The notes below the pieces were generated by a model. It had not been told where the DNA came from. It ran no database searches and saw nothing but the letters and a program-made list of their open reading frames with translations. The position numbers were made by a program, and so were the translations under genes. Below are positions 8,037-16,267 of a stretch of DNA of 26,049 bases, in pieces. Source of the stretch: Euglena gracilis (Eukaryota > Euglenozoa > Euglenophyceae > Euglenales > Euglenaceae). The first letter of the stretch is position 1. Each line of letters begins with the position of its first letter. The stretch lies in NCBI GenBank assembly GCA_900893395.1, contig CAAHFI011136026.1:1-26049 (forward strand), in the 5' to 3' direction.

Positions 8037-8321
8037 ACCGACAGGGCAATCTCAAATCCACATTGCCAATTACCCCCCCTCCAATACTTGGAGAAGGTTG
8101 TCAAGAGAACAAACCCACGGTTGTGCTTCCGGTGGTTTGTCCTCTTTAAGAAATTTTGGTGAAACTTCCAAACCGGAATCCACCCACAACAACATAAACA
8201 AAACGGGTGGCAATCATGCACTCATTCAACGTTTTGCTTTTGTTGTTGTTGGCAATATCCCTTCCCGTTCCGGGGTGGGATCCTTTGATTGGAAAACACC
8301 CACCCAAAAAAATAAGATCCC

Positions 8322-8340
8322 GGCTAGTTTCCCCCTAGCC
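8322..8340 (-). repeat. hairpin with GGGGAAA sense loop
   Basis: GGCTAG (8322-8327) and CTAGCC (8335-8340) flank TTTCCCC. The sense-strand loop GGGGAAA repeats most of the loop of the 6411-6441 hairpin. It is conserved at 20116-20134. Confidence 0.5.
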
Positions 8341-8505
8341 ACGAGAATCCTTCATTCACCCTTGAAATCCTTTCACGGGAGTTCAATGGAAAATGGCAAA
8401 AAATCAACAGGGGCAATGAAATGTCCTCGATTGCCCACACCAGCCTCACCCAAACCAGGGTGTGGTGGTGAATGAAAACTTCAGGGGAGAAATAAAAAAT
8501 GAAAC

Positions 8506-8550
8506 AATGACGAGGAAACTCCCGTCATTTTTCCCAGGGCCTCAGCCCTG
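8506..8550 (-). repeat. two adjacent hairpins near the LTR start
   Basis: AATGACG (8506-8512) pairs with CGTCATT (8523-8529), and CAGGGC (8535-8540) pairs with GCCCTG (8545-8550) around CTCA. Both are retained in the other LTR near 20297-20343. Their position is within the first 125 bases of U3 in the sense direction. Confidence 0.5.
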
Positions 8551-8629
8551 TGATGGGGTCCACCTGCATCTGTGAAGGGGCATAGTGGGACCTCCCCCTC
8601 CCCAGGCAACCACTCCAGGCCCTTTTTCA

Positions 8630-8650
8630 CCTCTCCTTTCCCCCTTTTTC
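8630..8650 (-). other. polypurine tract of copy 1
   Basis: On the sense strand this is an uninterrupted purine run, GAAAAAGGGGGAAAGGAGAGG, directly followed by the TG that opens the 3' LTR. It primes plus-strand DNA synthesis in LTR retroelements. It lies directly after the end of the chromodomain frame. Confidence 0.88.
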
Positions 8651-9146
8651 AGGTTGCCGTTGCCTTTAAATCCTTAGAGACATCTAACGGCAACCCTTTT
8701 CCCAGGCAATACGCTATTACGTCACTATTGTACTCCTGGAAAAAATGTTCCACCGGTTCCCAATTCGCCTCCTCAAACCCTTGCCACTTCGTTAAGAAAA
8801 ACATTTTTCCCTTAACGAACTTGTGGTTTAGGATTTTATCCACTAACCAGGTATCTGGGGCACCTTCCGCCTCAGGTACCGTCCGCCGGTGGAAAAACAG
8901 GGGGATAGGCTTATCAGATGTGGGGTCCTCCACATACACCTTCAAAGCCTTCCGATGGGCCTTCATAATATAGCCCGGTTTAACCTCAATTAGGTAGGAG
9001 TGAATTCCCTCCCTTGCGGTAACCTTGCAAGGGCCCAACCAACGGGAATCCAATTTTGTGCCACTATCGGGGGTCTCAGGTACCACACCAGATTCCCCAC
9101 CTCCAATGGCTCCCAACCGTCTAAACCACGGTTGGCCCGAGCACAT
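8649..9146 (-). CDS. integrase C-terminal region and chromodomain (copy 1)
   Basis: Residues about 32-75 (SRWLGPCKVTARE...VKPG...ALKVY) are the integrase C-terminal SH3-like and GPY/F-type module. Residues about 99-138 (TWLVDKILNHKF, FFLTKWQGFEEANWEP) are a clear chromodomain, with the aromatic and K-W-x-G-F...N-W-E-P signature. In chromoviruses this domain is held to steer integration toward chromatin bearing particular histone marks. The frame ends 19 bases from the end of the LTR-proximal purine tract. Confidence 0.9.
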   Translation of the reverse strand: MCSGQPWFRRLGAIGGGESGVVPETPDSGTKLDSRWLGPCKVTAREGIHSYLIEVKPGYIMKAHRKALKVYVEDPTSDKPIPLFFHRRTVPEAEGAPDTWLVDKILNHKFVKGKMFFLTKWQGFEEANWEPVEHFFQEYNSDVIAYCLGKGLPLDVSKDLKATAT

Positions 9147-10120
9147 TGCTTGGCATGCAAATTATTCATTTTGCCAGCCACTACCAAATCAATTTCTCTT
9201 TGCCGAGAGAAAAATGATCTGGCATCTTCACAATCCCTTAACGGTTCATAAGGTAAACCACCCAATGAACGGTGTCGACCGAACAAGATTTGAAATGGGC
9301 TTAGGCCACTCTCCCCCGGCGTATCATGGATACGGTCTAGTGCTTGGGGGAGGGCTTCAACCCAATTCAACTTGTCCTCAACCTGAATTTTCTTAAGCCG
9401 TTCCATTATTTGTTGGCCAGCCCTCTCCGCCCTACCATTCGCCTGGTGATGGTAGGCCTGGGAGTAGGCTTGCCTAATTCCCATCAAGGCACACATTGTC
9501 TGCCACCAACCGGCGACAAAATGTGAGCCTAGATCGGAAGTAATAATGGAAGGGACGCCAAAAGGTCTCCAAGCATGCAACAGCATTTGCTTGGCTGCCT
9601 TGGCTCCCGTAAATCCTTTTGCTAGGTGGGGGATCGCCACTATCCAACCGGAGTGACGATCCACACACACAAGCATGGAGTCGTAAGAATTCCCTTCCCA
9701 CTCCACGAGAGGCATGCTAAACATGTCAAGGGCCACCGAATACATTACGGCTGGGGGTATGGGTGTAGATTCCACTAAACCCTTAAGACTCGCCGGCCTT
9801 CGGCACGCTTGGCAAGTCCCACAAAGGCCCATGACTCCTTTAGCAAAATCTCGAGCGAGTGAGGAATCAGCCCAATCATACCTAAGGGACATGCATTCCC
9901 ATAGCCTTGGGAATCCCACATGCCCTTGGTATGAGTGGTGATCCCGAATGAGTTTTTCTTGGAGAGATTTGGGCACACAAAGCCTCTCCTCGAAAAACAT
10001 TTTGTCACCAAAAACCTTGACATTTTCAGGCCACGGCACCTTTGAATCCTGGGTAGCCTGAAAAATTGGTGACCAACGGGGACATTTTAAATATTCCTCC
10101 TTCCACGATAAATCCCACAC
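8990..10120 (-). CDS. integrase (copy 1)
   Basis: In the 376-residue frame the N-terminal zinc-binding module has H62 and H67 (HSYQGH) with C100 and C103 (CGTC). The catalytic core has D132 (ALDMFSMP), D196 (IITSDLGSHF) and E232 (GRAERAG), with exactly 35 residues between the last two, the canonical D-35-E spacing. The helix and strand order match Ty3/gypsy integrase. The end (GNLVWYLRPP) enters the C-terminal SH3-like part. It inserts the DNA copy into the genome. All catalytic residues are present in this stretch. Confidence 0.93.
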   Translation of the reverse strand: MWDLSWKEEYLKCPRWSPIFQATQDSKVPWPENVKVFGDKMFFEERLCVPKSLQEKLIRDHHSYQGHVGFPRLWECMSLRYDWADSSLARDFAKGVMGLCGTCQACRRPASLKGLVESTPIPPAVMYSVALDMFSMPLVEWEGNSYDSMLVCVDRHSGWIVAIPHLAKGFTGAKAAKQMLLHAWRPFGVPSIITSDLGSHFVAGWWQTMCALMGIRQAYSQAYHHQANGRAERAGQQIMERLKKIQVEDKLNWVEALPQALDRIHDTPGESGLSPFQILFGRHRSLGGLPYEPLRDCEDARSFFSRQREIDLVVAGKMNNLHAKQCARANRGLDGWEPLEVGNLVWYLRPPIVAQNWIPVGWALARLPQGREFTPT

Positions 10121-10178
10121 AGAACCAGGGGGGATGGGTGAGGAATCGGTTGTAGAAGTGGCTTCCCCCCCTCACCAC

Positions 10179-10607
10179 TCAAACCACCTGAAGACAACAC
10201 AGGTGATTCTCGGTCTGCCCCAGGTACCTCAGTGGTAGCCGCGCAGCAGGTTCAGGGGTTGGCGTTGTTGGCGAAGCTGGTATAGAAGTGGGTGTCAATG
10301 GAAAATGCTCCCCCCTTGGCTCTTGGACCTCCTCCACAAGACTTGTCTCATTCCCAAACTCGTCAACCCGAGTTGAGAATGAAACATGTTTTCCTTTTTC
10401 TCCCTTGGGGGTGGAGGTTGAACCCAAACCCTGGGGTTTTGTTCCTCCAAGTGGTTCTGACTTCCTATCCCCCGGTCGTGTGCACCGTCCACCCGCGTCC
10501 CCGGACCCCGTGGTAGCACCACCCCGTGTGGTGACTCCACGAATGTATGTGTTGGCTGTGGTTGGTTGGTCCACCAACCGTAGCCACATACATTCGGCTT
10601 CCTCCAT
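10179..10607 (-). CDS. low-complexity linker between RNase H and integrase (copy 1)
   Basis: The 142-residue frame is rich in Gly, Thr, Pro and Ser, with no catalytic motif. It contains KGKHVSFSTRVDEFGNE, and KHVSF fits the general RVxF docking pattern for protein phosphatase 1, although such short matches are common by chance. The same linker is joined to integrase in one open frame in copy 2 (21155-22396). Most Ty3/gypsy elements have a shorter connection here, so the length is unusual. Confidence 0.6.
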   Translation of the reverse strand: MEEAECMWLRLVDQPTTANTYIRGVTTRGGATTGSGDAGGRCTRPGDRKSEPLGGTKPQGLGSTSTPKGEKGKHVSFSTRVDEFGNETSLVEEVQEPRGEHFPLTPTSIPASPTTPTPEPAARLPLRYLGQTENHLCCLQVV

Positions 10608-10643
10608 TTTTTCGTTTGAATGATTTCCCTCATTTCCTCGGTG

Positions 10644-11360
10644 TCAAGGGCTGACCCATGCCTTGAAATGTCCTTCAAGGCTTGGGAGGCCGGGTAAGCC
10701 CATCTTGACAACAAATCGGCTATGGTATTCTCCCGCCCGGGATATACCCAACCGACAATCAAATTTTGATAATATTTGATGCCACCTAGCCCTTCTCCCA
10801 ATGGGACCACTTGGTGTATCTAGAACCTCTCTAGCCCAAGATTCTAGAGCCTTGTGGTCCGTGAGAACCAGGACGGGCTGCAGCCCAATCCATGATTCCC
10901 ACTTTTGTAAGGCTAGGATTATGGCATAAGTCTCCTGTTCCCTAGGTACCCAGTTTCTTTGGCTGCCCGTTAGCTTCCTACTCATGAAGGCGACAGGCAC
11001 AGTACGCTTGGCCCGTACGTCTTCAGGAGTAGGAGCCCTATCCTCCCCAACCAATTGTTCAAGGGTGGCACCAACCGCATACTGGCTGGCATCCACTCTT
11101 AAAACAAATGGTTTGTCTGGCTTAACGTGTTGTAAAATTAATTCACTGCACAACAGTGATTTAATTTTTTCAAATGCCTCAATGTCGGATGGTTCCCAAG
11201 AAATCCTTTTCTTGGAACCCTTCTTGCCGTCCACTCGAGAAACTTTGAGCTTATCTTGAAGGCAAGCGACAATGTGGGCGTAATCCTTCACATAGGAGCT
11301 GTAATAATTTGTGAACCCCAAAAAGCACGTAGACCCGTGATTGTTTGGGGTAGCTCCCAT
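10644..11360 (-). CDS. RNase H domain (copy 1)
   Basis: The frame continues from the reverse-transcriptase connection region. It shows FVLRVDASQYAVGATL (first catalytic Asp), PREQETYAIILALQKW (Glu) and VLVLTDHKALESW (Asp), the standard RNase H carboxylates of Ty3/gypsy elements. The domain removes the RNA strand during reverse transcription. The expected closing segment about a W-x-x-x-L-S-x-F/D pattern is present near 10740-10800. Confidence 0.9.
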   Translation of the reverse strand: MGATPNNHGSTCFLGFTNYYSSYVKDYAHIVACLQDKLKVSRVDGKKGSKKRISWEPSDIEAFEKIKSLLCSELILQHVKPDKPFVLRVDASQYAVGATLEQLVGEDRAPTPEDVRAKRTVPVAFMSRKLTGSQRNWVPREQETYAIILALQKWESWIGLQPVLVLTDHKALESWAREVLDTPSGPIGRRARWHQILSKFDCRLGISRAGEYHSRFVVKMGLPGLPSLEGHFKAWVSP

Positions 11361-12514
11361 TTTTCAATGGCCATTAGCTTTCCAGGGGATGGTTTTCTCA
11401 CCCCACCACCCAGAACATGGCCACAAAACTCAACTTCTTTTACGAAAAGACGGCATTTTCTTTTGTCGGCTACAAATCTGTCTTTTCGTAAAACTTCAAG
11501 GACTCTTCGCAAATCCTTGTCATGTGCTGCGAGTAAATCCTCACCAGGACCCACTCGAGTTCCAATCAAAATGTCGTCGATGTAAGGATCAGCCACGTCC
11601 CCCACCGGGAAGAGGCGATCCTCCATCATTTGCTGAAACTGCTGGCTTGCGTTTGTTAGACCCATCACATTAACCCTCCACTGAAAAAGACCGAGGGGGG
11701 TACTACAACATGTGATGGGCCGGCTTTCCGGGTCCAACGGCTGTTGGTGGAAAGCCTGCCGTAAATCCAAGATGGAAAACATCATGTTTCCACCTTGTTT
11801 TACCAGGAGGTCTTCAATTACGGGAAGGGGGTAGGACACACGCCTAGTTTGACTGTTAGGCCCCCGCATGTCTACCACTCCCCTCCATTCACCTCCTTTT
11901 TTCGGCACTACAAATGTTACGGACAGCCATTCCGAAACTGTTCCCTTGGGCAATCGCTCAACAAATTTCCGGTCCCACCATTCCTGTGTGACCTTTTTGT
12001 GAGCTTCAAATCTTTCACCATGTAAGACAAAGGGTTTTTGCCTTGTGGGTACAGCCCCCTCCTTCAGAGGAATCTGGGCGTAACCATAAGGTCCCCGAAC
12101 GGGAGGGTCAGGGGGTACCTCCGTACCCAACACCTCCCCTTCAAAATCCTGAAAAATTTTATCCCGAAATGCTACCACCCTGGGGTCCTCCTTCTCACCC
12201 GAGTCGCGAGCCTGGATTATGGCATTCACTGCCTTGTCCTCGGCTGGCGATTCGGTGAGATGCTTGGCTATGGTATGCAATTCCTTCTTGCCAAGGAATT
12301 TTGGTTGCATATCAAAGCCTTGCAAGGGTAGGTGCAAATTCATTTTTTGCAGGTCCAACCACACCTTTTCATTTTCAAGGGACTCCGTGGTTGGTGCGTT
12401 TTCAGGGGATTCTCCGAAGTCAGAAACCACAACCCCAATTCTTTTTTGTGAATTGTGTTTTTTCTTCCCCTTATGGGATTTCCGTTTCTGATTTCTTGTA
12501 TCCCACCCGTACAA
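11288..12514 (-). CDS. reverse transcriptase (copy 1)
   Basis: In the 408-residue frame, the first about 150 residues are a Lys-rich and acidic linker from the protease. The polymerase begins near residue 160. Visible motifs are VVPKKGGEWRGVVDMRGPN (fingers, about 202-220), FSILDLRQAFHQ with the motif-A aspartate at 250, MGLTNASQQFQQ (284-295), and PYIDDILIGT with the YIDD catalytic pair at 311-314. The thumb and connection follow (FCGHVLGGGVRKPSPGKL). Length and motif order are as in Ty3/gypsy elements. Confidence 0.93.
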   Translation of the reverse strand: MYGWDTRNQKRKSHKGKKKHNSQKRIGVVVSDFGESPENAPTTESLENEKVWLDLQKMNLHLPLQGFDMQPKFLGKKELHTIAKHLTESPAEDKAVNAIIQARDSGEKEDPRVVAFRDKIFQDFEGEVLGTEVPPDPPVRGPYGYAQIPLKEGAVPTRQKPFVLHGERFEAHKKVTQEWWDRKFVERLPKGTVSEWLSVTFVVPKKGGEWRGVVDMRGPNSQTRRVSYPLPVIEDLLVKQGGNMMFSILDLRQAFHQQPLDPESRPITCCSTPLGLFQWRVNVMGLTNASQQFQQMMEDRLFPVGDVADPYIDDILIGTRVGPGEDLLAAHDKDLRRVLEVLRKDRFVADKRKCRLFVKEVEFCGHVLGGGVRKPSPGKLMAIEKWELPQTITGLRAFWGSQIITAPM

Positions 12515-12519
12515 GAAAG

Positions 12520-12839
12520 TCAGATTAGGTTGTCAAAAACCAAAGCCTTATGGTGTGGGAACACACCCAAACCATGTTCGGCTAACCATGGAAATGATAA
12601 TATAGCATCTACCTCAATATCCGCGAGGTAGAATTCCCCTTCGAGGTACAAGGCCTGGGTGCCCCCCTGCCCCGTACCCCTGCGTTGAAAACCCAACTCC
12701 AACTTAATACACTGGTCGCCCCCCAAAACACATTGGCCGTTGGCAGCCACCAGCCGAATTGGCATTCGCGGTGACCTGGCCAAATGTTTTGGACGATGGA
12801 CCTTTTGACCAGGTTCACCTGGGCTCCCGTGTCCACCAA
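12520..12839 (-). CDS. retroelement aspartic protease region (copy 1)
   Basis: VDTGAQVNLV near 12810-12839 is the active-site D-T/S-G loop of a retropepsin. A later strand set ends in ILSFPWLAEHGLGV (about 12555-12600), equivalent to the usual I-L-G-x-x-(F/W)L segment before the end of the domain. It processes the polyprotein. About 215 bases of polar linker separate it from the methyltransferase, and reverse transcriptase follows directly. Confidence 0.82.
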
Positions 12840-13055
12840 AACTTTGAGCTGCTGGTATCTCCGTTAGGGAGATACGTCTGTGATAGCATCAAAAGTTGCA
12901 GCTCGTTTTCAATGGGCAACACCTGATTAACCTTCAAGGTGTTGGCCAAATGACAACAACGGTCTGGAATTTCCCATTCCTCAAAATCCTGGGAATTTTG
13001 GGAAATTTCTTTGGGCTGCCCCCCAGAAAATCCCCAGCACTTAGGAGATAATCAA

Positions 13056-13703
13056 TCACCAGGGGGGTATTCTTCCTTTTTGTCGGGGGGTAAACTTCAT
13101 TTTTCTGCCCCCCAACAATTCACGGTGCCGGAACTGCCCATTGTCCCCCATCACCAGGTTAGGACACGATTCGCCATCACACAACACCGACCGTAGTTGT
13201 GAAATGGCTGGGCAGCACCAGAAACGTGTGGGCTTTTTATAACCCCAATCCGAAAACTGACAATAATCAATGTCGATATAGGGCAGGTTTTTCACCACCT
13301 CCCTATTTCGCAAAAGACCAGTGCGGGGGTTCTCCAACCACCACAACTTTGGCTGAAAATAATTTATAATTTCCAGGGCTTTCTCCACCAGGGCATCCGC
13401 CTGGGAGAAATCCCTTGGCCTGGGGTTATAAGCCGTGGAATAAATATTACAGGGGGGACTAGCGGCAATAACCTCAAAAAATCCAACCGGGTATCGCCTG
13501 TAGTCCCAGGTCAAAATGTCTGTGTGGGGGTGGAAGTCCGTCCAAGGAGCATTTTCAATTGACAAAACTTCATACCCCCGTTCTGCCAACCGCCTCCCCA
13601 CCGAACCTGTGCCAGCGAATAAATCTAATGCCTGAGGTCGCTGGCTGATGGTAGGGGGTTGGGCTGTGGCAGGTTTGAATGCAAAATGGGAACCCTTGAA
13701 CAT
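13056..13703 (-). CDS. cytosine-5 DNA methyltransferase domain in the retroelement (copy 1)
   Basis: This 215-residue frame contains the C5-methyltransferase motifs in order. Motif I is ALDLFAGTGSVG (residues 25-36), which binds S-adenosylmethionine. Motif IV is ASPPCNIYS (81-89), with the catalytic Cys85. Motif VI is WWLENPRTGLL (121-131), with Glu124. Motif VIII is YKKPTRFW (155-162). A TDILTWDY segment (61-68) and the LPYIDIDYC segment (140-148) are typical of the compact methyltransferases of giant viruses and phages, not of DNMT1 or DNMT3. The domain is short: no large target-recognition region or motif X is evident. The known reaction is transfer of a methyl group to C5 of cytosine in DNA. 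It lies between the Gag zinc knuckle and the protease, so it would be part of the polyprotein. An RNA substrate cannot be excluded. Confidence 0.9.
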   Translation of the reverse strand: MFKGSHFAFKPATAQPPTISQRPQALDLFAGTGSVGRRLAERGYEVLSIENAPWTDFHPHTDILTWDYRRYPVGFFEVIAASPPCNIYSTAYNPRPRDFSQADALVEKALEIINYFQPKLWWLENPRTGLLRNREVVKNLPYIDIDYCQFSDWGYKKPTRFWCCPAISQLRSVLCDGESCPNLVMGDNGQFRHRELLGGRKMKFTPRQKGRIPPW

Positions 13704-14069
13704 TTTCCTTCCCTCCAGGAGTATCGGGTCCGATTCAAAAATCTGGGGGGCTGATCCAAAGAATGTTTTTCACCACACCCTGAATCAGCCATAAAATCCT
13801 GTACAGCCCAGTTTTTTGAATCAGAAATATTTACACCGTTTTCCTCACAGGGGGAGAGACACGGCCATGGGCAGCCCCCCCCTTCTCAAACTGCCCCTGG
13901 CCCCCCTATTGGGCCCCAGGGGGAGAAGAGGTGGGCCCACCCCCCTTTGACCATGCACCCCCCTTGCCTGAGGAATTTCGCTGAGTGGCTGGCTGCCCTT
14001 TACCCTTGGGCTGCCCCTTGCCTTTTCCATTATTTTGCCAAAATTCCTTAGATTTAGCAAGGGCCTCAC

Positions 14070-14525
14070 TCAGCGGTTTTCACACTCATAAAAATAATGT
14101 CCACCCTCCCCACAGTTGAAGCATGGATATGGGACCTGCCCCGACCCGATGCCTGCGGGGTCCAGGTCTGCCCCCCTTGCCTTGCCGGGCTGGGGGTGCT
14201 GGACTTTGGGTTCGCGACCATGAAGCTGCACCTGGCCGCGAAGACGAAGAAGGGGACCTGCCCCGCTGGGCTGGCTGGGCTGGCCCCTTATCTCCCTTTG
14301 AGCTGGCTGTGGGGCAGATTTTGAGGTGTGACCCTGCCCCCGGCTGCTGGTGCTGACGGATGTTGGGGACACCGGGGGGTCTGGCCTTTTTCCAACACCT
14401 GTATTTTCCCTGAGCCTTTTGTTGTCGATTTGCTGAATAATCTGGGAAAATGGTGCTGATTCAAAGCCAAATCCTGCTTTCCCGAAGAGCCAACCTGCCC
14501 TCGGCAAAAGCAAACATTTCCTCAA
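14070..14525 (-). CDS. Gag nucleocapsid region with CCHC zinc knuckle (copy 1)
   Basis: After a short overlap with the capsid frame this 151-residue frame is Gln/Pro/Arg/Gly-rich and ends with CFNCGEGGHYFYEC (14082-14123), an exact C-x2-C-x4-H-x4-C knuckle. Such knuckles bind genomic RNA in Gag. The next about 370 bases (13704-14069) hold a Gly/Pro/Arg-rich stretch and a polar linker leading to the methyltransferase; I see no further domain there. Confidence 0.8.
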   Translation of the reverse strand: MRKCLLLPRAGWLFGKAGFGFESAPFSQIIQQIDNKRLRENTGVGKRPDPPVSPTSVSTSSRGQGHTSKSAPQPAQREIRGQPSQPSGAGPLLRLRGQVQLHGREPKVQHPQPGKARGADLDPAGIGSGQVPYPCFNCGEGGHYFYECENR

Positions 14526-15366
14526 CGGTCATTAGTTGTTCCACCAATTCGGCGTTGAGGAAATTTTCCATTCCCTGCAATTTCCTTCCATTTACGGCTG
14601 TTAATTTCAGTGCCTCCTCCGAAGAACTGAAATAAATAAGGCAAATGGCACCAGGGTTTTTGATAACCACTTTCCGTGGATCAATCCCCCCAGTGATCTG
14701 GCTCACACTCCTTTTAATCCCATCCACCGTGGGATTTGGTATCCCTGTGAGCCTGACAATGGGTTGTTTACGGGCTCGGTTATCCTCCTCTTCTATGCAA
14801 AACTTGCTTAAAAAAGGAGGAATTCTTTCCAAAAATAATCTCCGAGCCTCCCCGGCTGTGGCATCCTTAACATGGTGCCAGGCACTGCAAAATTTAATCC
14901 AAAATTCTTGCAGATCAGCCCGGGTAATTTTTCCTTCGTTAACCATAGTTACCTCCTGCCATATTTTCCGAGCCGTCAGCCCCTTACTCGAGGCATAACG
15001 GTTCTGGAATTGGGCTAATATGGTGGGGTAACTTAATTTAGCTCCATTCAACCGATAGAGCCTGATTTCCTCCCTTAATCTGGGTCCTAAACATGCCTCA
15101 AAAACCTGCAGCTTTTGCAAATCAGAATACGGTTTCCCTGATGTCAACCTGTCCCAGTAAAGATTCCAATCTACTTCAAAATCTTGCCAGGAAATGCTGC
15201 CCGATTCATCAAAATAGGGCTTAGCACCTCCCTGCAAAATTTCAAAAGCTACTGGGTCACCGATAAAAGGAAAACCCAACCCGTTACCTGGGTTGGCTGC
15301 AGCCCCCCCTGTCCCGATAGGCCTAATCGAGAAAGCAGGGGCTGCAGAAACATGTGGGGGACACAC
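14461..15366 (-). CDS. Gag capsid-like region with RRM-like segment (copy 1)
   Basis: The 301-residue frame has a Ty3/gypsy Gag-like pattern at residues about 50-165: a W-x-x-F-x-x-D-W-x-x-Y segment, then KLQVFEACLGPRLREEI, then ILAQFQNRYAS, and a late FWIKFCSAWHHV helix. Residues about 201-270 (14551-14766) look like an RNA-recognition motif: strand PIVRLTGIP, helix, strand RKVVIKN, strand GAICLIYF, then SSEEALKLTAVNGRKLQG, the usual helix-2 and loop signature. A helical end precedes the zinc-knuckle region. An RRM in Gag would be a second RNA-binding module beside the zinc knuckle. The methionine at 15366 is internal; the protein very probably starts further upstream. Confidence 0.7.
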   Translation of the reverse strand: MCPPHVSAAPAFSIRPIGTGGAAANPGNGLGFPFIGDPVAFEILQGGAKPYFDESGSISWQDFEVDWNLYWDRLTSGKPYSDLQKLQVFEACLGPRLREEIRLYRLNGAKLSYPTILAQFQNRYASSKGLTARKIWQEVTMVNEGKITRADLQEFWIKFCSAWHHVKDATAGEARRLFLERIPPFLSKFCIEEEDNRARKQPIVRLTGIPNPTVDGIKRSVSQITGGIDPRKVVIKNPGAICLIYFSSSEEALKLTAVNGRKLQGMENFLNAELVEQLMTVEEMFAFAEGRLALRESRIWL

Positions 15367-15430
15367 AATGACACAGAAGAAACCACTGCCGTGTCTTGTG
15401 TGTCCTCCAAAACAAATCCCCCCTCAATAA

Positions 15431-15956
15431 CTAAGGGAGGGGAAATGTTTGAACCTGCAGATTTATTTTGAGAAATAATCTGATCTGAAAAAGCTGGGTC
15501 AGCACTGGGCACCGTGCTGGCCAGTGAGCTGGAAGGCTGCCCCAGGGGCTGCTGCTGTCCAGCCGACGGCAGGCCCAGCCCCTTGGCAGCCCGTGAGCAG
15601 GCTGCGGCTGGCCTGCTGGCTGGCCAGGCTGCTGGGCTAGCTGGACGACGGGCTGCTGGGCCAGCTGCTGCCCAGGCTGTGGCAGCCCACTGGGTGTAGG
15701 GGCTGCTGGCTGCCCTGCCGCAGCCACCACATGTCAGAAATTTTTGCAAAACTCCTCTCGGTTCTGCAGTTGGGTGTACGGGTCCATTTTTTTGTAAATC
15801 CTGCAACACTTTCTGCAACTCGAAAGTGTTCCCCCCAACTTTTGCAAGTCCCTGCCTTAATTCCTCCACCAGCCCACCAAATTTTTTCTCCTGGGAAAAA
15901 ATCTGCTGATAAACACTCTGAAAATTCTGCTGACAATCCGTCAACAGTTTTTGCAT
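15431..15956 (-). CDS. Gag leader region, helical then Gln/Pro/Ala-rich part (copy 1)
   Basis: Sense order: a helical segment of about 60 residues (15770-15956) rich in Gln, Glu, Lys and Leu, then a strongly GC-rich low-complexity block (about 15500-15720) that reads as Gln/Pro/Ala/Gly-rich sequence in more than one frame. The block is built of short CTG-, GGC- and CAG-containing repeats. It separates the coiled-coil leader from the capsid-like region. Nothing catalytic is visible. Confidence 0.4.
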
Positions 15957-16267
15957 TTCTGAGTGTCGTTTCCCTACTTCATCTGAAATATTCTGGTGCA
16001 GTTTTGAATACCCCCACCAAAACCATGGAGGGCTGTATTCATTGCTGAATTTTGTTCACCCAGCTGGCGAACATAATCAGCGAACTGCTGGAGCTGCTGA
16101 GCCTGGCCCTGTACCGTACTACGCAGCGATACCAGGTCAGCCTGAACTTCAATGATTTTGGCAGCGACAACGGCCAGCTCCTGGAGAGTTTCTGCCTCCC
16201 CCCCTGAGCTGGCTGGGCGGCTTTAAAATTCTCAGCAAACCGCTGAAAATTTTCAAGCACGAGATCC

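Larger units (their letters stand above)
5731..8629 (-). repeat. 3' LTR of copy 1 (2.9 kb)
   Basis: It begins TGTTTCACACC on the plus strand and ends TTTTTCA, giving TG...CA ends. It is matched along its whole length by 17595-20420. At about 2.9 kb it is long for a Ty3/gypsy LTR. It contains a C-run tandem array (about 6997-7441), a set of hairpins, a 16-base palindrome, paired CCAAT-like boxes with an AT-rich box, and a small sense frame (7713-8036). Apart from that weak frame I see no gene in it. Confidence 0.92.

Noticed and set aside
7867-8475. 202-aa plus-strand open frame within the LTR
   Set aside because: It is antisense to the element, reads like translated non-coding sequence, and is not kept as one frame in the other LTR.
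10288-10623. plus-strand open frames across the linker and integrase
   Set aside because: Shadows of the minus-strand coding region; they contain no motif and repeat in copy 2 only because the DNA does.
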